Shown here: in pieces, positions 56,339-64,000 of the stretch
How the letters are laid out: the number at the start of each line of letters is the position of its first letter
How positions within the stretch are numbered: the first letter of the stretch is position 1
Source of the DNA: Asticcacaulis endophyticus
GTDB lineage: Bacteria; Pseudomonadota; Alphaproteobacteria; Caulobacterales; Caulobacteraceae
Direction of reading: 5' to 3'
Length of the DNA stretch: 64,000 bases
NCBI RefSeq assembly: GCF_014652575.1
Contig: NZ_BMZB01000002.1
Location: 1-64,000 of the forward strand
The notes under the pieces: generated by a model
The model's input: the letters and a program-made list of their open reading frames with translations, nothing else
The model's database searches: none
What the model was told of the DNA's origin: nothing
Translations under genes and position numbers: made by a program

Positions 56339-57088
56339 CTAATTGCCGTAAAACATTTGGGCGGCCCCTGGCTGGTAGCCGGAAGTGCTGTTCAGGAAGC
56401 GCTTGCGTTGCTCGCGTCCTTGCTCGGCGGCGGTCGCCGCTTCGGCCGCCTTCAGGGCGTCCGCTCGCCCGTTGGCGGCGAGGATGGTGGTGAGATCAGC
56501 CAGTTGCTGGGTTTGGAGGGCCAATATCTGGTTGCCGGCTTGGGTTGCAGCCAGCGCGCCCGTTGCGGATTGACTGGCAGACACAAGTGCTGACATTTGT
56601 ATTTGAGTGTCATCGATATTGCCGACAACGGTCGCCTGGGTGCGCAGCGCGTCCTGCAGACCACCAACTGTATTTGCCCAGCGCGTCTTGGCATCTGTGA
56701 TCATCGCGCGGTTGGAGGCCGTCAAAGAGACGGAGCCGTATATGGATTGAAATGCTTCATCGATGCGCGCGACGTTGTAGGCGATATTTTGCGCCTGGGC
56801 GATGAGTTGCCGCGTCCGGTTGATGGTTGTCTGCAGTTGCGACAGCGCAGAATAGGGCAGGTTCGCCAGATTCCGGGCCTGATTAACCAGTGACGTGGCC
56901 TGGTTCTGTATCATCGTAATCTGGTTGTTGATCTGTTGCAGGGCACGCACGGCGGACAGGACGTTCTGTACGTAGTTAGCCGGATCATAGACCGCCAATT
57001 GCGCATCAGCGGCACCGGGCAGAGCTACGGACCCGGCAAGACATAGTGCGCTGGCTAGGAGGGCGCGGCGCTTCGTATCTATCGTCAT
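56339..57088 (-). CDS. trbJ: TrbJ (VirB5-like) pilus-tip protein
   Basis: 249 aa from MTIDTKRRAL at 57088, whose ATG overlaps the TrbE stop. A signal peptide (LLASALCLAGSVALPGAADA) is followed by the long helical TrbJ core (YVQNVLSAVRALQQINNQIT). It helps pilus assembly and adhesion. Confidence 0.92.
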   Translation of the reverse strand: MTIDTKRRALLASALCLAGSVALPGAADAQLAVYDPANYVQNVLSAVRALQQINNQITMIQNQATSLVNQARNLANLPYSALSQLQTTINRTRQLIAQAQNIAYNVARIDEAFQSIYGSVSLTASNRAMITDAKTRWANTVGGLQDALRTQATVVGNIDDTQIQMSALVSASQSATGALAATQAGNQILALQTQQLADLTTILAANGRADALKAAEAATAAEQGREQRKRFLNSTSGYQPGAAQMFYGN

Positions 57089-59520
57089 GGCATACGCTCC
57101 ATATTGTTCAGTTGGGGGATGAGGTCGGCAGCCCAATCGAGGTCACGATGTCTCAGCCAGGCCGCCAAAAATTCGCCTGGGCCGTGCTCGGCGATGATCC
57201 GCGACGCATGTACCTGGTCGGTCTTTGATGAGGCGGCGCATAGGGCGATGGCGATGGCATTCAGCCCAAGCTCAAAAAGTCGATGTCCCTGGCGGGATTG
57301 AAGGTAGTAATCCTGCTTGGGACGGGCGTGAGCGATCAGTTGAATCTGCCGATTGTTCAGACCGAACCGTTGGTAAATGGCGGAAATTTGTGGCTCAAGC
57401 GCATTTGGATTAGGCAGAAACAGGCGCGTTGGGCAGCTTTCCATCAAAATGGGGGCTATAGCGCTGCCTTCGATGTCAGCCAGGCTTTGCGTGGCGAAGA
57501 CCACGGAAGCATTACGCTTGCGCAAGGTCTTCAGCCATTCCTTTAGTTGATCAGCGAAGGCTGGATCATCGAGCGCCAGCCAACCCTCATCAATAATAAT
57601 GAGGGTTGGGCTGCCATCGAGGTGATCACCAATACGATGAAACAGATAAGACAAGACGGCCGGTGCGGCGGGGGTGCCTAAAAGCCCTTCTGTCTCAAAC
57701 ACCTGGACCCGGTTACGTCCCAGACTTTCACTGTCCGCATCGAGCAGACGGCCGTGTGGACCTTCCAGGCAATAGGGCGCAAGTGCCTGCTTAAGTGCTT
57801 GGGACTGGAGTAATACCGACAGGCCAGTAAGGCTGCGTTCGGCCACCGGGGCTGTAGCTAATGAATTCAGGGCTGACCACAGCAGCGCCTTAACATCAGG
57901 TGTGACCTCAATGCCATCGCGCGTAAGGATACCGGCGATCCAGTCTGTGGCCCAGCTTCGTTCCTCGACATCGTCGATGCGGGCCAACGGTTGCAAACGC
58001 ACGGACGCCCCGGTGTCGGAATTTCCATTGCCCAGATCGTACCAGTCGCCGCCCATGCCGTGACAGGCCACACGCATCGAGGCGCCAAAATCGAAAGCAA
58101 ACACTTGGGCAGAGCTGTAGCGACGAAATTGCAGGGCCATCACCGCCAGTAAGACGGACTTTCCAGATCCGGTCGGGCCGATGATGAGGCTGTGGCCGAC
58201 GTCGCCGACGTGAAGGGATAACCGGAACGGGGTCGAGCCCTCGGCCTTGCCGAATAGCAGAGGGGGGCCTGCTAAATGCTCGTCCCGTTCCGGACCCGCC
58301 CAGACCGCCGATACCGGCATCATATGGGCGAGGTTCAATGTCGATAAAGGCGGCTGACGCACATTGGCGTAGACGTGTCCGGGTAGGCTCCCCAGCCAGG
58401 CATCGACGGCGTTAAGGCTCTCCACCGTGCAGGTGAAGTTGCGACTCTGGATGACCTTCTCCGCCGCGCGTAGTTTTTCATCCGCGATCCGGCGATCCCG
58501 GTCCCACACTATAAGCGTGGCCGAGACATACGCCATGCCGGCTAGGTCGGCGCCTAGTTCCTGAAGCGCCAGATCAGCGTCCTGAGCCTTATTGGCGGCA
58601 TCGTTATCGACGAGGCTTGAGGCCTCGTTGGTCATGACTTCCTTGAGTATGGCACCGATCGATTTGCGCTTGGCAAACCATTGGCGCCGCACCTTGCCCA
58701 AAAGCCGTGCCGCATCGACCTTGTCCATCAATATGGCGCGGGTGGCCCACCGGTACGGGAAGGCCAAGCGGTTTAAGTCATCGAGTATGCCAGGGGCGGT
58801 GGTGGTTGGAAAACCAGTTATGGTCAGGACGCGGACATAGGCTTCGCCCAGCATCGGGGCTAGCCCGCCCGTCAGGGGGCGGTCGGCGAGCAGGACATCC
58901 AGATGCATTGGGGTTTCTGGCACGCGGACACTGTGCCGGTTGGTTGACACTGTCGAATGCAGGTATGACAGCGTTTCCGCGTCATCGAGCCAGCGGCATT
59001 CGGGCATAAACCCGGTGAACTGGTTCAAAAACCGCTCGCATTGGTCGCGGAACGCTTCAAGATGGTCGTGACCGTGAGCCGCCGCGCCAGTCCCACCCTC
59101 AAAAAGCCAGCCTTCACCCTTCGCCGTCAGATCCTCAGGGGGCAGGAAGAGGAAAGTCAGGAAATACGCGGATTCAAAATGGGCGTCGGCATCTTCAAAA
59201 TCGGCCTTACGTTCGGCATCTACCAAAGCCGATGCCGCATCAGGGAAGCGTGAATCTGGGTAAACGCTGGCGGCTGAACGTTGGGCTTCGACGAAGATGG
59301 CCCAGCGCGATCCCAATCGCCGGAAGACGCTATTGAGCCGCTCGGCTACGGCGGCCAGTTCCGACGGGACCGAACTGTCAAGATCTGGACCGCGAAACCT
59401 TGCCGATCTCTGGAGCGAGCCATCCTTGTTTAGGACGATGCCATCGGCGACCAGAGCTGCCCAGGGCAGAAAATCTGGAAGATATGAAAAGTGGCGGCGA
59501 TATTCGGCCAGGTTCATCAT
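57085..59520 (-). CDS. trbE: TrbE (VirB4-like) ATPase
   Basis: 811 aa from MMNLAEYRRH at 59520 (AAGGA upstream). The VirB4 CagE-type N-domain and a C-terminal P-loop ATPase with Walker A GPTGSGKSVLL and Walker B LIIIDEGWLALDD are intact. It powers pilus assembly and transfer. Confidence 0.95.
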   Translation of the reverse strand: MMNLAEYRRHFSYLPDFLPWAALVADGIVLNKDGSLQRSARFRGPDLDSSVPSELAAVAERLNSVFRRLGSRWAIFVEAQRSAASVYPDSRFPDAASALVDAERKADFEDADAHFESAYFLTFLFLPPEDLTAKGEGWLFEGGTGAAAHGHDHLEAFRDQCERFLNQFTGFMPECRWLDDAETLSYLHSTVSTNRHSVRVPETPMHLDVLLADRPLTGGLAPMLGEAYVRVLTITGFPTTTAPGILDDLNRLAFPYRWATRAILMDKVDAARLLGKVRRQWFAKRKSIGAILKEVMTNEASSLVDNDAANKAQDADLALQELGADLAGMAYVSATLIVWDRDRRIADEKLRAAEKVIQSRNFTCTVESLNAVDAWLGSLPGHVYANVRQPPLSTLNLAHMMPVSAVWAGPERDEHLAGPPLLFGKAEGSTPFRLSLHVGDVGHSLIIGPTGSGKSVLLAVMALQFRRYSSAQVFAFDFGASMRVACHGMGGDWYDLGNGNSDTGASVRLQPLARIDDVEERSWATDWIAGILTRDGIEVTPDVKALLWSALNSLATAPVAERSLTGLSVLLQSQALKQALAPYCLEGPHGRLLDADSESLGRNRVQVFETEGLLGTPAAPAVLSYLFHRIGDHLDGSPTLIIIDEGWLALDDPAFADQLKEWLKTLRKRNASVVFATQSLADIEGSAIAPILMESCPTRLFLPNPNALEPQISAIYQRFGLNNRQIQLIAHARPKQDYYLQSRQGHRLFELGLNAIAIALCAASSKTDQVHASRIIAEHGPGEFLAAWLRHRDLDWAADLIPQLNNMERMP

Positions 59521-59530
59521 GGTCTTATCC

Positions 59531-59815
59531 TTAAACGTCAAAATAGGTGGGAAGGCGCAGATGGCGGCGAGCGACTTCGACGAACATCGGGTCGCGTTTG
59601 GCGGCCCAGACTGCGCAAAAGTGACCGATCAGGCCGAGTGCAATGCCGGCAAGCCATAGGCGAAGACCGAGGCCCAGGGCCGCGGCCAGTGTGCCGTTGA
59701 TAATGGCAATGGCGCGAGGCGCGCCGGCCATGAGCATCGGCTCCGTTAAGGCGCGGTGAACGGGGGCTTGTAGCCCTGCAAATCCAGTCTCGACGTCATC
59801 TGCACCAAGCCGCAT
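59531..59815 (-). CDS. trbD: TrbD (VirB3-like) membrane protein
   Basis: 94 aa with two hydrophobic segments (about 38-70) and the ending RHLRLPTYFDV as in TrbD/VirB3. It overlaps trbC by one base and supports TrbE at the membrane. Confidence 0.92.
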   Translation of the reverse strand: MRLGADDVETGFAGLQAPVHRALTEPMLMAGAPRAIAIINGTLAAALGLGLRLWLAGIALGLIGHFCAVWAAKRDPMFVEVARRHLRLPTYFDV

Positions 59816-60147
59816 CAGATCAATGCCCCGCCGCCGAAAGAGAAGAAGGTCAGGAAGAAGGATGACGCGGCAAAGGCTATCGACAGACCAAAGACGATCT
59901 GGATGAGTTTGCGGAACCCGCCGGAACTATCCCCGAACGCCAGGGTAAGGCCGGTTACGATGATAATGATGACAGAGACGATCTTGGCGACCGGCCCTTG
60001 GATGGATTCCAGTATTGATTGGAGCGGGGCTTCCCAGGGCATGTTGGAACCGGCCGCGAGCGCAGGCGTGGAGGCGGCGAGGGCGAGAACCGATGCGGCC
60101 AGAATGTAGGTAGCGCCGCGTGGGGTTATGGATAGGTGTTTGATCAT
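59815..60147 (-). CDS. trbC: TrbC (VirB2-like) pilin
   Basis: 110 aa. Signal peptide (YILAASVLALAASTPALAA), then MPWEAPLQSILESIQGPVAK and two hydrophobic helices, typical of TrbC pilin. It is probably cleaved and polymerised to the conjugative pilus. Confidence 0.93.
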   Translation of the reverse strand: MIKHLSITPRGATYILAASVLALAASTPALAAGSNMPWEAPLQSILESIQGPVAKIVSVIIIIVTGLTLAFGDSSGGFRKLIQIVFGLSIAFAASSFFLTFFSFGGGALI

Positions 60148-60148
60148 A

Positions 60149-61129
60149 TCAGGTGTCCGTTGAAATCAGGGTTGCGGGAGATAGGCGGTATTCGCCCGTG
60201 GCACTGAGGCCATCGACGCGGGCGAGCTCGGTCAGGCGGCGGTGACTGCCGCGACCTGAAAGAACGGCGATAAGGTGGATCGTTTCACTGATCAGCGGAC
60301 GCGGCACGGCGATAACACCCTCCTGGATCAGGCTTTCCAGGCGACGTAGGGCGCCCAGCGCCGATCCGGCGTGGAGCGTTGCGATGCCGCCCGGATGGCC
60401 GGTGCCCCAGGCTTTCAGAAGGTCGAGGGCTTCGGGGCCGCGTACCTCGCCTATTGGGATTCGGTCAGGGCGCAGACGAAGGGCGGACCGGACCAGATCT
60501 GATAGGGTGGCCACGCCCTCCTTGGTACGCAGGGCGACCAGGTTCGGCGCGGTGCATTGAAGTTCGCGGGTGTCTTCGATCAGCACGACACGGTCAGACG
60601 TCTTGGCAACTTCTGCCAGCAGAGCGTTGGTTAGCGTTGTCTTGCCGGTGGATGTGCCTCCGGCGACCAGAATATTGAGCCTCTCACGCACGCCATGGCG
60701 CAGGACCTCGGCCTGATCGACTGTGATAATGCCGGTGGTGGTGTAGTCGTCCAAAGTAAAAACCGACACGGCTGGCTTACGAATCGAGAATGATGGTGCT
60801 GTCACCACTGGCGGCAGGAGACCTTCAAAGCGTTCGCCCGTTTCAGGCAGTTCTGCCGATAATCGGGGGGCGGCCGCGTGCACCTCGGCGCCTATGTGGT
60901 GTGCGACCAGGCGGATTATGCGTTCGCCGTCGCTGGCGCTGATGCGCAGACCGGTGTTTTCAAGCCCGCCACGCAATCGGTCGATCCACAGGCGACCGTC
61001 GGGATTGAGCATGACTTCAACAATAGTCGGATCGTTCAGGAACGCGCTAAGGTCCATCCCCATGGCCGATCGCAACATACGAACGCCGCGACTGAGGATC
61101 TCAGTTTGGAGACTGGAATGGCTGGACAT
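60149..61129 (-). CDS. trbB: TrbB (VirB11-like) ATPase
   Basis: 326 aa. Walker [16 protein letters not shown], Asp box LIEDTREL and the His-containing [14 protein letters not shown] are intact, defining the VirB11 hexameric ATPase. It is first of the preserved trb genes. In most related elements traG lies just upstream; here it does not. Confidence 0.94.
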   Translation of the reverse strand: MSSHSSLQTEILSRGVRMLRSAMGMDLSAFLNDPTIVEVMLNPDGRLWIDRLRGGLENTGLRISASDGERIIRLVAHHIGAEVHAAAPRLSAELPETGERFEGLLPPVVTAPSFSIRKPAVSVFTLDDYTTTGIITVDQAEVLRHGVRERLNILVAGGTSTGKTTLTNALLAEVAKTSDRVVLIEDTRELQCTAPNLVALRTKEGVATLSDLVRSALRLRPDRIPIGEVRGPEALDLLKAWGTGHPGGIATLHAGSALGALRRLESLIQEGVIAVPRPLISETIHLIAVLSGRGSHRRLTELARVDGLSATGEYRLSPATLISTDT

Positions 61130-61790
61130 GAAACCCCCGTTGGCAATGGCCTGGACTGTCGGGGATCATTAGAAGAAGCAGGATTTGGGCGGTGGCAACC
61201 ACATAAATTGGGGTGTAGGGCCATGGCGAAGTAATAGAAACCATTGCGTAAACTATTCCGCCGATTGATGGGTAGGCGACAGAAAGAAAACTCGTGGTGG
61301 ACGTCCGAACTAGACCACGGTGGGCATAACCCTGTGTTGCCTATCGAACAATTCGTCCGTCAGACAGCGATACAGCGGCAACTGACGTGACCGTCTTTTT
61401 AATAAGTGGCATCGTCGGCATAGTCGTTCATTGGCTAAAGTCTGACTTTCAAGGACAAAATAGCTCGGAACAGATGGCTGTTAGGCTTGCCAGCGATGTT
61501 ACAAAGAGTGCCATTAACTGCGACAAGAAATCAACTGGGTCGGCGACAGAAGTTATCATCACCAAGGCGATATTAGTATAAGTGCAATATAGCAATCGTT
61601 TGAAAATTATTGCTGTGACAATGGTTTAGTAGGGCAGGGCTATTGCGAAAATGCCGAGCAACGTCAAGAGGAGATAACTGGTTAATTTTTCTATTGAAAA
61701 GTGAGTATGAATAAACCTATGATTGTCAGATCGCGTGCTATTTTAGGCGGACAACGGCGAATGGGGACGTCGTGAGCGAAGGTCCGAGGG
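61130..61790. other. Intergenic region upstream of trbB (661 bases)
   Basis: It must hold the trb promoter region. A 64-codon frame at 61387-61581 (one possible membrane helix) has no support. It is AT-rich from about 61560. No traG, copG or relaxase part is visible. Confidence 0.5.
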
Positions 61791-63122
61791 TTGGATTTCC
61801 CTATACGGGTTGGGGCGGACACTTTGACAAATTTCTACGGTTGGGACCTCGCGGTTCGGGGTTTACAGGTTGACTTGAGCGGCTTGGGTGCGGGGGTTGA
61901 GCGTCGCACGGAGTTGGCAATAGTTCTGACTTGGATGTGCATGAAATCGGGAAATTCGCAGGTTCAACGCGTCTTTAAAAAGATACCGCAGGCTGAAATC
62001 GATACGGCGCAGACACGCGCCGATAAGAAAATCGATAGTCCAAGTTTCAATTTCAGACCGGACTTCACCGACCTTCGGTCGCTTCTTATCTCCGTCGCGG
62101 CATTTCTGCGCGCCCTCGAAGCTTTGCATTTAAGCGGACATCAAGCGGATGAACCGGCGTTTCCAAAGGACTGGTTGATCGAAAATGGCAAGGTGTCTGC
62201 GTATCTTATCCCGTTAGGCAAACGGTTGTGGTGCAAAGACAGTGGCGCTTTTCTTTTGCGGGGCTTGAAAAAACATAGGGTCGTGCCGGCTAAGGTCGAT
62301 GGTTCCGACGTCAAACCCATTCGTATCGACAGCCTCGAGCTGGCCGACAGGGACATGCGATTTGGAGCGGCTCTTTTTCCCGCGCTAACCGTCATTAAAG
62401 ACGAAACCCATGACAGTTTTATTATTACGGGTGTAAACTGTAGTGAAATGAAGGGTGTTGTGGGAGAAGCTCTCAAGCAATCCTTTATGTCGGGATGTAT
62501 CGCGACCATGTTCCCCGAGCTTACGATTGATCTAAATACCCGCTGTGAGATTGAAACCCTTCTCATCCGCAAGCCGTGGTTATATGGCGAGGATGGCGAA
62601 CGCGCCGAGGTCGTTAACGGCTTGCCTCGGACCCCTGCGATGATTGTTGCGGGCTCGTGGCACGAGGCTGTTGGTGAGGCGTATCAGAATGTGGCGACCA
62701 TATATGGTGGCAATGGTAAGCCTTTAGTTCGTTATACCAAGCGCTCGATTTTCTCGGATGAAAACGATCGGAGCGAGCGGATTGAGTGCGGCGGCGAATT
62801 TGTGCTGCTTGTTCTTGATGATGCGTTGATAGCATTTGGAATTTGTTTGGATTTTTGTAATTTGGAACAGCCCTCGCCATATGCAGAATTGTCGGCTGAC
62901 CTCATCCTTGTTCCCTCTTTTGGAAACCGGACGACAATGGCGGGGCATATAAACAATGCGCAGCAAGTGTTGATTCGCCAAAAGAGCCGAACCTTCGTCG
63001 TGCAGCAAATGGACAAGCTGGAAGGTGACTTTCTTGGCTACGTGCTTCCGCCGGCCCTAAAGATTCAGGATAACGCCGACCTTTTGCGGGTGGGCTCGCC
63101 CTGGAACCTAATTACTGTATGA
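61791..63122 (+). CDS. Nitrilase/carbon-nitrogen hydrolase superfamily protein, N-terminus uncertain
   Basis: 443 codons from a TTG at 61791; no better in-frame start upstream. The C-terminal half is a nitrilase fold: Glu243 (MFPELTID), Lys317 (RYTKRSIF) and Cys352 (FGICLDFC) make the E-K-C triad, with SADLILVPSFGNR after it. The N-terminal half (about 1-180) is unassigned. In an overlapping frame a GTG at 61772 gives VGFPYTGWGGHFDKFLR, which looks more natural, so a frameshift near 61840 is possible. Nitrilase domains are fused to defence reverse transcriptases (DRT type 1); no reverse-transcriptase motif is visible here. Confidence 0.65.
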   Translation: MDFPIRVGADTLTNFYGWDLAVRGLQVDLSGLGAGVERRTELAIVLTWMCMKSGNSQVQRVFKKIPQAEIDTAQTRADKKIDSPSFNFRPDFTDLRSLLISVAAFLRALEALHLSGHQADEPAFPKDWLIENGKVSAYLIPLGKRLWCKDSGAFLLRGLKKHRVVPAKVDGSDVKPIRIDSLELADRDMRFGAALFPALTVIKDETHDSFIITGVNCSEMKGVVGEALKQSFMSGCIATMFPELTIDLNTRCEIETLLIRKPWLYGEDGERAEVVNGLPRTPAMIVAGSWHEAVGEAYQNVATIYGGNGKPLVRYTKRSIFSDENDRSERIECGGEFVLLVLDDALIAFGICLDFCNLEQPSPYAELSADLILVPSFGNRTTMAGHINNAQQVLIRQKSRTFVVQQMDKLEGDFLGYVLPPALKIQDNADLLRVGSPWNLITV

Positions 63123-63179
63123 TTTTTTTAACTTCCCGTTGACTTGTTGTTCATATTGACCAATGTAAAGTGTTGTGAA

Positions 63180-64000
63180 ATGAACCGGAATATTCCCATG
63201 TCTCAAAGCTCCGCAACTCTTCAAAGCTCGTTAAATGAGCTGTCCACCGGCGATCTTGACATCCGCAAGGCCCGGGAGGTGGTTCACAAGGCCATCGAAG
63301 TGGGGGATGAGATGTTGCAGCGCATCTATACGGCGTTGCGCGGCCTTGCCTGGCGGATGATTCGTGCACGCGAGGTCCCGGCTGACCTGCCTGAATGGCA
63401 TGACGTCTGCACGCATGCGGCAGCCATGATTCGCTTCAAGGGCCGGGAGGACATCGCCGAGAGGATTGAGACCCTTGCCGAACTCATCGCGCAAACGAGT
63501 CGCTTCAACGATTTTCAACCGCTCGATGAGGTTCTCGGACGTTTGCATGTGGCGCAGATACTGAAGACACTTGCCCGTCACAAGGGCAAAGCAAAGCGGT
63601 CCGTTCTAGCCAAGGCCAGTGATTTGGGTGACGCGAATTTGTCGCGCGTCATCGCCGTTCTCATTGCCCACGGCCTTGTCGAACGTCAGCGTTCCGGCAA
63701 AGAAGCCGTGCTATCTCTTACATCGGCCAGTCGCCAGATCCTGCACCGAATAGGCGTGCAGGCGTCGTCACGACCGGCAGCGGACCAGCCGTTGGTGTCG
63801 GAACTCGACCTTGCCACGATATGGTGGAATGTCGATGGAGACGTTTTGGGTGCCACGGATGCGTTCAAGGAACTCCTCCGCGAGCTTGGTTACCTTCCGG
63901 CGGAGATGCCGACCAAGGCCGTGTGGGCGAAATGGATATCGGGAATCATACTCGGCAACCGGGGGGATGACGCCTCGGACGGAGTATCCTTGCAACTGGC
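63180..64000 (+). CDS. Winged-helix protein, C-terminus cut by window edge
   Basis: Open from ATG 63180 (a second ATG at 63198) to the edge, over 270 codons. Residues about 125-180 form a MarR-like winged helix (DLGDANLSRVIAVLIAHGL, then VERQRSGKEAVLSL). A long helical N-domain precedes it. It lies 57 bases after the nitrilase-like gene with a TTGACT (63139) box between, so it may have its own promoter. Likely partner or regulator of the nitrilase gene or of a gene outside the window. Confidence 0.7.
   Translation, partial: MNRNIPMSQSSATLQSSLNELSTGDLDIRKAREVVHKAIEVGDEMLQRIYTALRGLAWRMIRAREVPADLPEWHDVCTHAAAMIRFKGREDIAERIETLAELIAQTSRFNDFQPLDEVLGRLHVAQILKTLARHKGKAKRSVLAKASDLGDANLSRVIAVLIAHGLVERQRSGKEAVLSLTSASRQILHRIGVQASSRPAADQPLVSELDLATIWWNVDGDVLGATDAFKELLRELGYLPAEMPTKAVWAKWISGIILGNRGDDASDGVSLQL

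Noticed and set aside
61387-61581. 64-aa gene upstream of trbB
   Set aside because: No ribosome-binding site, no relatives, biased composition.
61791-63122. Reverse transcriptase fused to the nitrilase
   Set aside because: No YxDD or other reverse-transcriptase motif in any frame of 61130-63122.

Overview
The window looks like an alphaproteobacterial chromosome segment, probably Caulobacterales. The evidence is a GapR-type domain and an FtsK-gamma domain of alphaproteobacterial style, an SOS box of the GTTC-N7-GTTC type, SSB-like tails ending in DDEIPF, and a TrbB-to-TrbI conjugation operon followed by a DUF2274 gene. The genus cannot be fixed from the sequence alone. It holds two mobile elements lying side by side.

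Element 1 (about 1-40798) is a nearly complete P2-like (Peduovirus-type) prophage. Its left arm (1-8961, minus strand) is one long, tightly overlapped early operon. It runs from a Cro-like regulator through an Ogr activator, a Toprim primase-helicase, an FtsK-gamma/GapR chimera, small zinc and membrane proteins, an ASCH protein and a methyltransferase, and ends in a large serine integrase cut by the window edge. A divergent S24-type repressor (9005) faces it across GTTGA-N5-TCAAC operators. A middle block (9708-14248) carries small regulators and an SOS-box-linked Y-family polymerase next to an SRAP gene. The structural genes follow: D-U-T-E/E'-FII-FI-W-V (minus), tail fibre, spanins, endolysin and holin (minus), J-I-fibre-SGNH esterase (plus), S-R-X-L-M-N-O (minus) and P-Q (plus). 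Two AT-rich accessory genes (14486-15325 and 30015-30728) are inserted. Three 19-bp palindromes at the operon junctions (22193, 26274, 35698) look like the sites of the phage's Ogr activator. At four of the genes they control, the start codon lies exactly 56-57 bases from the palindrome centre. A GIY-YIG protein, a D12-type adenine methyltransferase, a likely cos site and a repeat-rich non-coding region close the prophage.

The right prophage junction appears to be the 3' end of an initiator tRNA-Met gene (40778-40798) with its terminator (40841-40872). The intact tRNA should lie left of the window. Immediately to the right, a second large serine recombinase (40716-42593) reads out across the same tRNA fragment, so two elements seem to be stacked at one tRNA.

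Element 2 (about 40799-64000) resembles an integrative conjugative element. Its cargo is defence-like: an Abi-alpha protein, a broken HEPN/Abi gene, a PRTase plus DprA-like pair (ShosTA type), an Mrr-type endonuclease with zinc ribbon, and a nitrilase-superfamily protein followed by a winged-helix protein that runs off the window. There is also a TetR/patatin-lipoprotein/MipA cassette with palindromic operators, and a complete mating-pore operon trbB-C-D-E-J-K-L-F-G-I. No relaxase or coupling protein is in the window.
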